A DNA stretch of 41,552 nt from a virus. Position 1 is the first letter of the stretch. Every line of letters starts with the position of its first letter. The position numbers and the translations under genes were made by a program. This document shows, piece by piece, positions 1 to 10,000 of this stretch. The notes under the pieces are model-generated. The model did not search any database, was not told the DNA's origin, and worked only from the letters and a program-made list of their open reading frames with translations. The stretch is taken from IMG/VR virus record IMGVR_UViG_3300024999_001276, positions 1 to 41,552 of that record, one strand, 5' to 3'.

Positions 1-1127
1 CTATCGGGACCAACAATGTGATTATAACGGCATTTAAGGAGTCCTTGTATCATCCTGAATATATCCTCAACTGTACAATTTCAGAAGTGTACGGCGGTAA
101 AACGGAATCAACCGTATTTATGAGTGGCAACCCGAATTATCCCGACTTAATATGGCACTCTCGCCTTTATGGAGAAAACTATAATGCCGACTACTTCCCG
201 GATGATGCGGTCCAAAAGGTGCCGGGAAATGTCGCTGGCTTGGCGCATATCTTTGAACTTCTCTATGTTTCTCATAGCAAAGGGCATGGGTATATTTATT
301 ATGCCGATGGAACGAATTATCCTATCTTTCCCTATGCGAGTATTAATCTTGAGAAGGGATCGGATATTCCTGGCAGTATTCAGGAAGTCGACAACACGAT
401 TGTGTGCGCGTCAACGACTAATGGTGTTATGCAAATCCTGTCCAACACAACGATTAATGACAGACTTTCTGTTCAGGATGTTAGCACTAAGGTCAATAAA
501 GGCGAAGGGAAAAATTACAACTATCTAGGAATACTTAGGCGGGTTAACCTGCAAAGTGCGGTTTCTTATAATTTCGATGGGTATTACGGTCTGTGCGTTG
601 GTTGCGTGTGTTACGTTTGGGACTACAGATCAAACGCATGGCTATACGATGTCAATATTCCTGCTTCGTGTTTTGCTGAGGTTAACAATATTCTTTATTT
701 TGGAAGCAACTCCGAGGGTATTGTTTATCAGTTCGACCCACTCCTGATGAATGATGACGGATACGCAATCGACGCATGGTACGATTTGCGCGAAGAAAAC
801 GCTGGCACACCAAATATGGTTAAGGTGATCAATAGGGTTAATTTGACCGCCAAACCCATGAATAGGGCATCGGTTGTTCTCTCATTTCGTTCTCGTAAAA
901 GTAATAGTGATATTGCATTATCCATGAATACGAGTGCGTTTAGTTTTAATGGTTTTTGTTTTCCTAGCTTTACATTTAACACCTCGTTTTTCCCAGTATT
1001 TAAACGAAAACGTATGTCAAAACGAGCTAATTACTTCCAATTTAGATTTGGAAATAACGTACTAAATGAGGGATTGAGCGTAATTTCCCTTGCAGTGGAA
1101 TTCGATAAAGGGAGTGAGATGAGATAA
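1..1127 (+). CDS. tail/stabilisation-like virion protein, 5' truncated
   Basis: The reading frame is already open at the window edge (from base 3), so the annotated GTG at 18 is not the true start. At least 374 residues are present. The C-terminal third has a basic stretch KRKRMSKRANYFQFRF followed by a beta-rich end, a pattern I associate with podovirus tail-stabilisation (P22 gp10-like) and beta-propeller tail proteins. The middle is rich in short beta-strand-like segments with Tyr, Trp and Asn, as in propellers. Its stop overlaps the next ATG by one base (TAATG), so it is translationally coupled to the tail spike. The role as a tail/neck adaptor is inferred from composition and neighbours. 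Confidence 0.55.
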   Translation, partial: IGTNNVIITAFKESLYHPEYILNCTISEVYGGKTESTVFMSGNPNYPDLIWHSRLYGENYNADYFPDDAVQKVPGNVAGLAHIFELLYVSHSKGHGYIYYADGTNYPIFPYASINLEKGSDIPGSIQEVDNTIVCASTTNGVMQILSNTTINDRLSVQDVSTKVNKGEGKNYNYLGILRRVNLQSAVSYNFDGYYGLCVGCVCYVWDYRSNAWLYDVNIPASCFAEVNNILYFGSNSEGIVYQFDPLLMNDDGYAIDAWYDLREENAGTPNMVKVINRVNLTAKPMNRASVVLSFRSRKSNSDIALSMNTSAFSFNGFCFPSFTFNTSFFPVFKRKRMSKRANYFQFRFGNNVLNEGLSVISLAVEFDKGSEMR

Positions 1128-3010
1128 TGGCATTTCCGACCAAGGACACGTTTGTATTTGATTTTGAAGCTCAACCGGACTATCCTGATTGGACCCCAAC
1201 GGAAACTAAAGTAAACATGAATGCTCGGGGTGAAGAGTTAAGGGTAGCACTTAACGAGATAATCAATAAGCTAAACTCTGGAGAATTAGACTCCAGATAC
1301 TATACCGAGGCAGAGATAGACGCTAATTATGAGACGATCGAAGAATTAACATCCAACAGGAAGATAAGCCCAACTGGTGATTTCACAGGAACATTGAATG
1401 GTGCCACTATAACAGCTACTGACCCAGGCTTATCATCAACTGTGGAGGCAATGAAGGGGATTGGTGCGACAGAAGAGAAAACTAATTTAAGTGTTTTTAA
1501 TGCGCATATGGCAGAAAATGCGTATTCTTCGGCACATGGAATTGTTGGCAATGCTAATTATTTACACACAGACAACCTGCTATATACCGATAGTTCACAT
1601 ACCGTCCTCGCAACTGATGATACAGTAGCAATACAGTCTATGATTAATGATTATGGGAGTATATTTATAGGCCGTGGAAAGAGTTGTAGGATTACAAACA
1701 GTTTAACTAGTAGTAAGCCTATAAAACTCAATTGTCACGGTACACTATGGCTAGAAACACCTAATATTCCCTTAATGATCATAGACAATGATACTGCAAT
1801 CGAAAACTCCGATATTTTTATCAGTGAAATTAAGGGTATTGGTAAAACTCAAGGGCAAGCAGGTGTGCAAATTAAAAACGGTAAATTTAATAAGTTTGAA
1901 ATTAATGTGGCAAGCGGCTTTAAGTACATTGTTCACTTTAAACAACGCGATATAGCATCTCCAATTGGTGAGAATAAATTCCGTTTCACTAAATGGACTG
2001 ATGCCGAAAAGGCTATTTATTTCGAAAATCCTTATTCTGAAGTTGTCACGGCGTTAGCTACTGATATTACAACTACCAATCAATTAACTTTACAGTTGAA
2101 TCCCGACACTGTTTTAGAATACCCCTGCTACTTACTGATAGGTGACTTAAATAATATGGATATCTTAGAGTCAGTTAAGGTTACTGGTAAAACGGGGTCA
2201 GACTACAATATTATTCGCGCTCAACAAAGTACAACTGCTAAGACGTTTACTGTTGGCACATCTGTAGTTATTGGTGGGGCATGGGCAGAAGGGAATCAGT
2301 TTAACGGAGGCTTTATAGCCAAGTGTGATAAAGGTGTATTATTCGAAAAGGGATGTTGGGCAGGAGGAACGCAGTTTATCGGTGCGATAGACAATGCTGA
2401 CATTGCCAATAGTACGGATTGGGAAAATCTCATGGGAATTAACCGTGCAGGTAATTTACTATTAACAAGGTTTATGAGGTGGGATAAATGCGTTTTTGGG
2501 CAAGATACGCGCTTAGAACCTAATCGTATTCGTGGCCTTGTTACACCTGGCAATATTAAGGCAGGGGGAGAAAATGGTAACTCGACTCAAGTAAACAATG
2601 ACGGCGGGTTTGAGGTAACAAAAGCAACTGGCTCGCCCTATATTGATTTTAAAACCGATGAAAATTCTGACAGGGACGCTAGAATCTATAAGACTGCCAA
2701 CCATGCTTTGAATTTTCAGACTGGAGGATCTGCCGCAATCAAAGAGGGGTTTGCCATTGGTGCAAATGGTACAAGATACACTAAGAATGCAGGGTATAAT
2801 GTGGTTGTCCCTATAAGTTCGGCTTATATTGTGGTTACCCTACCATATGCAATGGCAGACGCTAATTATTCAGTTCAAGTTACCCCGCAATGGAATACTA
2901 CTTGTTGGGTTCCATTTGCAAATAAGGGGACAACCACTTTCCGCATATATTTTGGAACCCCACCAACGGCGGAAAATAAACTTGATTGGCAGATGTTAAA
3001 AATTATGTAG
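1127..3010 (+). CDS. tail spike / tail fibre with beta-helix-like body
   Basis: This 627-residue protein begins with about 110 residues of virion-attachment-like sequence. A region near residues 155-330 follows that resembles pectate-lyase-type right-handed beta-helices (repeated short beta strands, a DDTVAIQSMIND-like motif at the start of the helix, many Gly and Asn turns). The last 70 residues (NAGYNVVVPISSAYIVVTLP onward) look like a small jelly-roll receptor-binding module. Tail spikes bind and often degrade surface polysaccharide. I see no definite catalytic triad. It follows the tail protein with a one-base overlap and ends the tail operon before a weak terminator. Confidence 0.75.
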   Translation: MAFPTKDTFVFDFEAQPDYPDWTPTETKVNMNARGEELRVALNEIINKLNSGELDSRYYTEAEIDANYETIEELTSNRKISPTGDFTGTLNGATITATDPGLSSTVEAMKGIGATEEKTNLSVFNAHMAENAYSSAHGIVGNANYLHTDNLLYTDSSHTVLATDDTVAIQSMINDYGSIFIGRGKSCRITNSLTSSKPIKLNCHGTLWLETPNIPLMIIDNDTAIENSDIFISEIKGIGKTQGQAGVQIKNGKFNKFEINVASGFKYIVHFKQRDIASPIGENKFRFTKWTDAEKAIYFENPYSEVVTALATDITTTNQLTLQLNPDTVLEYPCYLLIGDLNNMDILESVKVTGKTGSDYNIIRAQQSTTAKTFTVGTSVVIGGAWAEGNQFNGGFIAKCDKGVLFEKGCWAGGTQFIGAIDNADIANSTDWENLMGINRAGNLLLTRFMRWDKCVFGQDTRLEPNRIRGLVTPGNIKAGGENGNSTQVNNDGGFEVTKATGSPYIDFKTDENSDRDARIYKTANHALNFQTGGSAAIKEGFAIGANGTRYTKNAGYNVVVPISSAYIVVTLPYAMADANYSVQVTPQWNTTCWVPFANKGTTTFRIYFGTPPTAENKLDWQMLKIM

Positions 3011-3062
3011 GTCATAATATTCTATCGCAGTTGACGCATTAGCCGCAATAATCATCAACACT

Positions 3063-3088
3063 AAAGCCAAGAGGCCTTTTTATTTTTA
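3063..3088 (+). terminator. weak intrinsic terminator after tail spike
   Basis: A short imperfect stem (AAAGCC / GGCCTTT around AAGA) is followed by a T-rich run. The stem is short, so this is tentative. Confidence 0.35.
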
Positions 3089-3109
3089 AACTTTCAAAGG
3101 AGGTAACGC

Positions 3110-3460
3110 ATGGCGATCATTAGCCCAACCACAGCAAAAACGGCAGAAGAAATACGAGCAGCTAGTATCGCGGCAGCCCAAGGTCAACAAGGGGCACTTG
3201 GCACAAGCGATCTAACTGGTGGTTCATCGCCAGGTATTATCCCAGGGGTTTCTAATCCTGATGCCACCAAGCCACCTGATACTTCAGGGGGTGGAAGTGG
3301 GCGTTGGGTTAACGACCCCATTACCGGGGAGATGATATGGAAACCATCTAATCCGCCCGTTAATACACCCCCCGATAAGCCAACTACACCACCTGCCGAT
3401 GATGACAAGCCTACGTTGTCACCTGCTGGCGGAGGACTTAATCCTCCTGGAAGTGGATAA
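3110..3460 (+). CDS. Pro/Thr-rich N-terminal part of a virion protein, ended by TAA inside a repeat
   Basis: The ORF has a good ribosome binding site (AAAGGAGG) before the ATG and encodes 116 residues: an Ala-rich start, then low-complexity Pro, Thr, Gly and Asp. The segment GSGRWVNDPITGE...KPTTPPADD is repeated right after the TAA stop in the same frame as EGNDPITGE...EPTTPPADN. That frame then stays open into the 422-residue protein starting at 3629. The simplest reading is one protein of about 595 residues interrupted by a TAA at 3458-3460. Alternatively this is a genuine short linker or head-tail decoration protein. Function is not recognised. Confidence 0.6.
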   Translation: MAIISPTTAKTAEEIRAASIAAAQGQQGALGTSDLTGGSSPGIIPGVSNPDATKPPDTSGGGSGRWVNDPITGEMIWKPSNPPVNTPPDKPTTPPADDDKPTLSPAGGGLNPPGSG

Positions 3461-3628
3461 GAGGGTAACGATCCAATTACAGGGGAGGCGACATGGTATC
3501 CTACTGAACCAGCCGCTAGACCTTCCGACGAACCAACTACACCACCTGCCGATAATCCTTCTATACCACCAGCAGACGAACCTTCTGTACCTCCTACCGA
3601 TACTCTACCACGCGACTATGCGGCTGAA

Positions 3629-4897
3629 ATGAAAGCAGCCCTAGAGGCCCAACAAGCAGCTATGGCAGCTATGTATAACCAACAGGCGGCGGCACAGGCA
3701 GAGCAGATTCGCCAAGCCATCGCTGCACAAACTGCTGCGGCAAATGCAACAAAAGCCGATTATACCAACCAAATGAATGCTTCAATTAGCACGTTAAATG
3801 CCGAACGGTCCGCACTGCCTGGAAAAACTACCATTGCTAATAACCAAGCATCGGCCACAGGGGTTGCAAACGCACAACATATCCGCAATGCACTGAATCA
3901 AATGGGGTTACTTCAATCCGGGGAGTCTGCGTCTCAACAACTTACAAACGACGTAGGAACGGCCACTAATATAAATAACAACAACCTGCAAGGTCAAATA
4001 CTTGACACCCAGTATGTAAACCAGATAGCCGCATCGGAAGCTGATTTGGCATCCAAGGTCAAGGCTATTAATGATGCAATAGCACTGGCTCAAGCTAATG
4101 GCGATACAAACGCATTGGCTGCACTAACTGCCGCACAGAGTCAGATTGGATTGGCTGCTGCCCAAAATAATACAACCATGAATGAGTTCCAATATCGAAT
4201 TGGTAAGGACGCTACCGAGACTGAATTAGCGCAACAACAGATCGATAACCAAGTAGCACAGTTCGCGCAAACGTTGGGCTTATCCAGAGAGCAACTGGCG
4301 GCGCAAGTAGCTCAGAATGGAGCGCTAAATGCACTTGCTCAAGCTGGTCTTGATCAGGACGCGGCTCAGTTCGCAGCACAGTTAGGATTAAGTAAGGAAC
4401 AATTCCTTGCTGGATTACAGCAATGGGCGTTGAATTATAATGCTTCGGTTGGACAACAAGAGTTTGAAAATGGTATCGCGGTCGGAGACATAACAGGTAA
4501 TTACCCCGGTGACGTTAGTTCGGGAGCGAGTAGGGTTGTTATTAATCCTGATGGAAGTATTAGCGTTGTACCTGTGGACGTTATTGATCCAGAAGACGAA
4601 ACACCTGAAACTGATGTTATCGACGCATCAGGTAATTTAACTCCCGACATGAGCGGAACAACGACAGACAGGTCAGGGGTTAGGTGGAACAATTACCCTG
4701 TAGTAGCACCTGGTTTTGTTGCTCCTTCTAAAAACGATAGGGGTGATACGTTAGTTGGTTATCGCTTAAGTTATAGCTCGCATGGCGAGAAATACTATGT
4801 TCCTATGTACTCTGATCAAATAGGCTCCGGCGTTGTGCCTAGAGGGTACAGAAAAACAGGGGATATTGACGGTATTCCTACGTACAAAGAATTGTAA
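3629..4897 (+). CDS. Ala/Gln-rich coiled-coil virion (ejection-type) protein
   Basis: This 422-residue protein has an Ala- and Gln-rich, probably coiled-coil body at residues 1-280, then FENGIAVGDITGNYPGD and a beta-rich tail. A related motif occurs in the next two virion genes. The composition and the position before a transglycosylase fit podovirus internal/ejection proteins. The ATG at 3629 has no ribosome binding site, and the frame is open without interruption back to the TAA at 3458, so the true N-terminus probably lies upstream. It may be the continuation of the 3110 gene. Confidence 0.6.
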   Translation: MKAALEAQQAAMAAMYNQQAAAQAEQIRQAIAAQTAAANATKADYTNQMNASISTLNAERSALPGKTTIANNQASATGVANAQHIRNALNQMGLLQSGESASQQLTNDVGTATNINNNNLQGQILDTQYVNQIAASEADLASKVKAINDAIALAQANGDTNALAALTAAQSQIGLAAAQNNTTMNEFQYRIGKDATETELAQQQIDNQVAQFAQTLGLSREQLAAQVAQNGALNALAQAGLDQDAAQFAAQLGLSKEQFLAGLQQWALNYNASVGQQEFENGIAVGDITGNYPGDVSSGASRVVINPDGSISVVPVDVIDPEDETPETDVIDASGNLTPDMSGTTTDRSGVRWNNYPVVAPGFVAPSKNDRGDTLVGYRLSYSSHGEKYYVPMYSDQIGSGVVPRGYRKTGDIDGIPTYKEL

Positions 4898-4912
4898 GGG
4901 ATGGTGATTAGT

Positions 4913-5455
4913 ATGCCTACGATTGACCCGAATAAGCCAGGATACTACACAGATGGTACGCCCATACCTGGATATACTCCTAATTCAACACCTGCCAAGC
5001 CGCCGGGATATCCTATCGGAGTCGGTATGGATAATCCGTTAATTCCCCCTCAAGATCCTGATATAACTCAAAGGGCATCGTTAATTAGGGCGGCATCTGG
5101 CGACACTCCTCCTATTCAAAGGCCGGGGAATCCCTATAATGCTCAGGGGGCAAGAGTGACTCATATAACTGCTGACAATAAGACGGTTGATAGCGGAAGG
5201 AATGCGTATGATTATTATGGTGTTCCTACTTTGGCATCGAGAACGCAGGGGAATGAGCAGTATGAGTTTCAGGAGAAATTAAAGCAATGGGCTGCTGAAT
5301 TTGAGGAGCAGAAAAGGCAGAATAGGTTTGGGAATGGAATTTCAGTTGGGAACTTAACGGGGTATTATGGAGATAAAAAAGTATCCGTGCCAAGTACAGG
5401 GACTTATCGGAGTCCTACTGGCGGAGGGTATTACGTGAATGGGGTTCTGCAGTAA
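4913..5455 (+). CDS. small virion protein sharing the ejection-protein motif
   Basis: This protein of about 180 residues begins with a Pro/Gly-rich segment (KPGYYTDGTPIPGYTP). Near the C-terminus it has a helix ending in RFGNGISVGNLTGYYGD, matching FENGIAVGDITGNYPGD in the upstream gene. The second ATG (4913) is chosen because GGTG lies five bases upstream; the ATG at 4901 directly abuts AAGGG. The protein is probably an internal or tail-tube-associated virion component. No catalytic domain is seen. Confidence 0.6.
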   Translation: MPTIDPNKPGYYTDGTPIPGYTPNSTPAKPPGYPIGVGMDNPLIPPQDPDITQRASLIRAASGDTPPIQRPGNPYNAQGARVTHITADNKTVDSGRNAYDYYGVPTLASRTQGNEQYEFQEKLKQWAAEFEEQKRQNRFGNGISVGNLTGYYGDKKVSVPSTGTYRSPTGGGYYVNGVLQ

Positions 5456-5479
5456 GAGGGTTGATTAACCCTCTTTTTT
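5454..5479 (+). terminator. intrinsic terminator
   Basis: A perfect stem AGAGGGTT / AACCCTCT with a GATT loop is followed by six T. It lies directly on the stop of the preceding gene and separates it from the transglycosylase gene. Confidence 0.9.
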
Positions 5480-5503
5480 ATTGCATAGAAAGGATGATAT
5501 GAC

Positions 5504-7051
5504 TTGGCTGTTTATGGACTCCAAGAAGACGTTATGGCTAACAAAGATAAGGGTGTTCAGCTTTACATCCCTGGGCAAACCAAGCTTACCCCGAACGATA
5601 TATTTCTTGGTGGACCAGGAACGGGAATAGATGATGCCCAACTGAACGGAGCAGTTCGTGTTCATGGTGACTCGACAGAAGATACCGCGAACGGATTCGA
5701 CAGGTACATGGAAAGCATAAAGAACGGCATACCCATAAAGACCAAAAATGATCAACCGGACAATTCAATGTCAAGAACATACGGATTACAGGCTGACGTA
5801 GATGCCAATAAGGGCAGAAATGTCAATCTGTATACCCCTGGTAAAACCAACATTACTTCGAATGACGTATTCCTTGGTGGAGAGGGAACCGGGATTAAGG
5901 ATAGCTCTCTAAATGGGGCTAGAAGAATCTACGGTAATACCACGGAGGATACGGCAAGCGCATTCGGGGATTACAATAATGATCTATCAACTCAAATAAA
6001 GGCAGCCATAGCAGCTAATTATGCTCCTAGGGTTGATGAAGAAATGGGGATGCCAACACTAGCCCGTCAGCAGATGGAAAGTGGTCAAGCTCAAAATATG
6101 ATTAGTAATACTTATAATCGAGATAAATTCTCTTATGATCAAGGACAGGATACGATTAAGAATAAGTACAATAATGATAAGTTTGAGTACGATAAGCAAG
6201 TCCAGGCCATTAAAGATGCTCAGTGGCAAGCGTCATTCGGTCAAGGGGCAAATGAGTTTGACAGAACGTTAGGGTATAACCAATATAATGACGCGGAGAA
6301 TCGAAAAATATCCCAGCAGAATGCTAACGTGAACGAGCTTAACGTTACCGGGGAGTGGCCTAGTAGTAGCGGCGGAGGAACAAGTACCGGGGAATACGCT
6401 TCATCCATCAATAAGTACGCTAATCAATTTGGCGTATCCCCCAGCCTCATTGATGCAGTCATTAATCAGGAGAGTGGAGGGAATGCCGGGGGACCTGATA
6501 GTTCGGCGGGGGCACAAGGATTGATGCAACTCATGCCTAATACAGCCAGAGAATTAGGGGTTACGGACCCTTATAGCACGGACCAGAACATCATGGGCGG
6601 GACAAAGTACCTCAGTCAACAATTGCAGAAGTATGGCAGTAATGAGTTGGCATTGGCTGCATACAATGCCGGTCCTGGTGCGGTTGATAATGCTATCAGT
6701 AAAGCAGGGAGTAGGGATTGGTCTGCCGTATCTCGGTTCTTGCCGAGAGAGACTCAGAATTATGTACCTTCCATTATGGGGAACGTTAAGTTGAATCCTC
6801 CTAAAACCAAAAAGCCCGAACCGTTTAGCGATGCTGCAACCAATAGCATGATGAACCAAATGAAAGGCGCATTGACCGAAGGAGCGACTATTGATGATCT
6901 CATAGAGGACTTGGGCGTATATCAAAGTGATGGTACGGCAAAACTCAGGAACTACGATAACGGATTTCTTATGAATTGGCTCCAATCACAAAAGGCCAAA
7001 AGCGATAGTCAGGCCGAGGGGTTAACTAAATCGGCGTTTAAGCAGTGGTAG
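5504..7051 (+). CDS. virion-associated lytic transglycosylase (SLT domain)
   Basis: The 515-residue protein starts at TTG behind AAAGGATG. Residues 4-75 and 93-164 are tandem copies of one module ([11 protein letters not shown] / [11 protein letters not shown]). A helical linker follows with the NVTGEWP form of the shared virion motif. An SLT lytic transglycosylase domain at about 297-420 shows the catalytic Glu in NQESGGN, then [10 protein letters not shown] and AYNAGPGAV. Such ejected enzymes cleave glycan strands to let the DNA-delivery channel cross peptidoglycan. It precedes the giant ejection-type protein. Confidence 0.88.
   Translation: MAVYGLQEDVMANKDKGVQLYIPGQTKLTPNDIFLGGPGTGIDDAQLNGAVRVHGDSTEDTANGFDRYMESIKNGIPIKTKNDQPDNSMSRTYGLQADVDANKGRNVNLYTPGKTNITSNDVFLGGEGTGIKDSSLNGARRIYGNTTEDTASAFGDYNNDLSTQIKAAIAANYAPRVDEEMGMPTLARQQMESGQAQNMISNTYNRDKFSYDQGQDTIKNKYNNDKFEYDKQVQAIKDAQWQASFGQGANEFDRTLGYNQYNDAENRKISQQNANVNELNVTGEWPSSSGGGTSTGEYASSINKYANQFGVSPSLIDAVINQESGGNAGGPDSSAGAQGLMQLMPNTARELGVTDPYSTDQNIMGGTKYLSQQLQKYGSNELALAAYNAGPGAVDNAISKAGSRDWSAVSRFLPRETQNYVPSIMGNVKLNPPKTKKPEPFSDAATNSMMNQMKGALTEGATIDDLIEDLGVYQSDGTAKLRNYDNGFLMNWLQSQKAKSDSQAEGLTKSAFKQW
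5513..5985 (+). repeat. tandem duplication of a ~72-residue module in the transglycosylase
   Basis: Two protein modules are offset by exactly 267 bases. Both contain YGLQxDVxANK, LYxPGxT, NDxFLGGxGTGI and TEDTAxxF. The DNA copies have diverged, so the duplication is old and kept in frame. Confidence 0.85.
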
Positions 7052-7069
7052 TATTAAGGGGGCATTGCC

Positions 7070-10000
7070 GTGGCTTGGTTAAGCAATAGCACTCAATCAA
7101 AAACTAAATGGCTAAAGGACCCCGGATCTCTTTTGGAGGAAGATGATTTTTCGACTGCTCAAAAGTCAATGAGGACAGAGGTCAACAACAAGACTTCTGC
7201 GCTGAGGTCAAGGTCGTTGCCTATTCCGGGAGAAGGTGATGACAGGAATTGGCTTGAACGCAAGCTCAACACGCCACAGGATACTGGGCTACTCGGTGAT
7301 GTTCTTGACGTTATTTCTCGCGGTCAGTATGCTTCAGCTAATGTTGCAAAAACCTTAACCGATGGCAAAGATGATTCGATAGGCGATGTCGCGAGTTCTG
7401 TGTATCGAGGATTAAGTGGTGAAGATAAAACATCATACGGGGATGTGTTGGAACAATCGGGGATGGAGCGTGGGAAGCTGCGCTCTGCCCTCGGATTCGT
7501 GGCCGATGTCGCCTTGGACCCAACTACCTATTTAACTCTTGGCGTAGGCACAGGGGCGAAGGTAGGGGGCAAGGCGGCTGCAAAGGGATTGGGCAAGGTT
7601 ATCCCCAAGGCACTTGGCAAAGAAGCCATAGATCGTGGTGGGGTTAAGTTTATGGGAGCCTCTTTAATTCCTGGTAATGTTATTAAATCAGGGGTCGAGA
7701 AGATTGGGCTAAATAAGGCCGGGAACCTACTCAGGGATTCAAAACCTGTTCAAGTTCTTGGCAAATCCCTTGTTCCGAACTTCCGAGAAGCAGGAACCGA
7801 TAAGGCGGCATGGGATGCGTTTGTAGATACAAAGAAAGGTTATCAAAATTCCCTCTCATACGCTCAAAATAAGGCCGTAGGCGATGCCGTTGAGATGGCT
7901 AAGGGGTTTACCAAAGAGGAACGAACTCTAGCAACACACGCTATCCAGAACCCTGTGGTGTATAGGCTTGCAGGTCCTAAGGTTAAGGAACTTGCGGATA
8001 CGGCAAGGAAATCATTCGATGATTCGGCAACTGTTGAGCAGGGCTTGGGATTACTGAAAGAGCCACGTAAGAATTATGTCCCTGGTATTTATCCTGATAA
8101 GAAAAAGCCATTCCTTCAGGGAATAATCAGTAACCCAGGCATAAAGGCTTCTATTGGTAGTTTTGGAAAGCAGAAGAAATTCGATACACTGAAGGATGCA
8201 ATGGATGCAGGGTTAAGTCCAGAAACAGACATTGCTAAATTATCCGGATCTCGCCAAGTTGTTAGCGCTAGGGCCACAGAGACACAGAAGTTTATTAACG
8301 AAGCGTTAGAAAAGTTTGGGACAAAAGTTGACTCGAAGAATATTGACAAGTTATCGGATGACGTAGGGGTGTATCTTCCAAAGGGAAGCCTTAGTTTCTT
8401 CTCTCAAAAAGTAATTGGTGGCAATGTTGATAAATTTACTCAAGTCGGTAGGGCTAAGGAGTCCGTAAAGGGGATTGATTCGGATATTAGCAGTATCCAA
8501 AAGCAACTTGATGGAATAGTAAAAAGCATAGCGACAGGCTTAAAGGATGCAGATAGGTCGGTTGCTCCCGATTTACTACACAACAAGATAAAAGCATTGG
8601 GAGGCATTGCACCATCAAGGACGGGTGCAATGGTATCCGAATACGCGCAAAGTATACCCAAGTCATTAAAGCGTAAAAATGGCAGACCGATAGATGAGGT
8701 CGCGGATGAACTCGGTATAACTGCAAGGGAATTATTAGATGGTATTGCAAGCGGTATACCAAAACCTAAAAATTACATGGCTGAAGCTGAAAGGATTGCG
8801 GTAAACGATTCATCCTACAAAGCCTTGAGTCAAACGCTAGATGCTATTGTGTCCGGGAAAGATGATACCGCAGAACAAATAGCCGAGCTACTCAAGGGTG
8901 CCAATAAGGATGAGTTGATAGAAATTCCTTCGAGTATGATTAAGGATGGAATTGGTGTTTCTAAGAATGTTCCGGCCTACGCCTTGCCTAAGCAAATAGC
9001 TAATGAGTTGAATAATTTCAAAGCTCTGCAATCAGATGAAGGCAGTAAAGGAATACTGGGAGCATATGACAATGTTTTAAATTTATGGAAAGGCTATGCA
9101 ACGGCTGTCAATCCAGGGTTCCATATCCGCAATGCTCAGTCAAACGCTTTTCAGACCGCATTAAATAGTGGCAAGGAATTACTTAATCCTATGAACCACG
9201 TTAGGGCATTAGGTGTAAATGCAACCGATTTACCCTTTGTAGGGAAGAAGATTGCAGATAAAACAATTGATGTTGGTGGTAAAGAGATGACTCTCGCCGA
9301 AACTAAAGAGTTGATGAAGAAAGAGGGCGTTATTGGTTCGGGATGGTTCGGGGCCGATATACCCGGATATATCGAAAAGAAACTTAATGCAGGGATAAAG
9401 GGGAACCTATCTCCTCAACTCCTGAATCCTTTATCTCAAAATAACGCATTAATTAAGGCTGGCAGAACCGTAGGGACTGGGGTAGAGAATCAGGCCCGGG
9501 CATTCAACTTCCTTTCTGAACTCAAAAAGACAGGTGATGTAAAACAAGCAGCTAAAACGGTAAACAAAACGCTTTTCGATTATGGGGATGTTACTCCTTT
9601 TGAAAAGAACGTCCTAAAGAGGACGGTTCCCTTCTACACGTGGTTAAGGAAGAACGTTCCACTACAGACCGAGAACCTAATTAGAACTCCTGGTAAATAC
9701 GCAGCAACTCAAAAAGCACTCAATGGGGTTAGAAATCTCTCTGAACCAGTAGACGAAAAAAATATTCCGGACTATATGGATAACCCTAACTGGGTCAAGA
9801 CTCCACTTGAACAAGGTGGAAATCCTATGTACTGGAATGCTAATCTACCGATCGGAGACTTAGAAAAACTAAATCCTGCTCAAATAGGAAAAACTGCTCT
9901 CAGTTCGTTATCCCCGTTACTCAAGGCCCCACTAGAATTAGGATTCAATCAAAACACATTCTTTGGCGATAAAATTGAGAAGTATCCCGGAGAAATGAAA

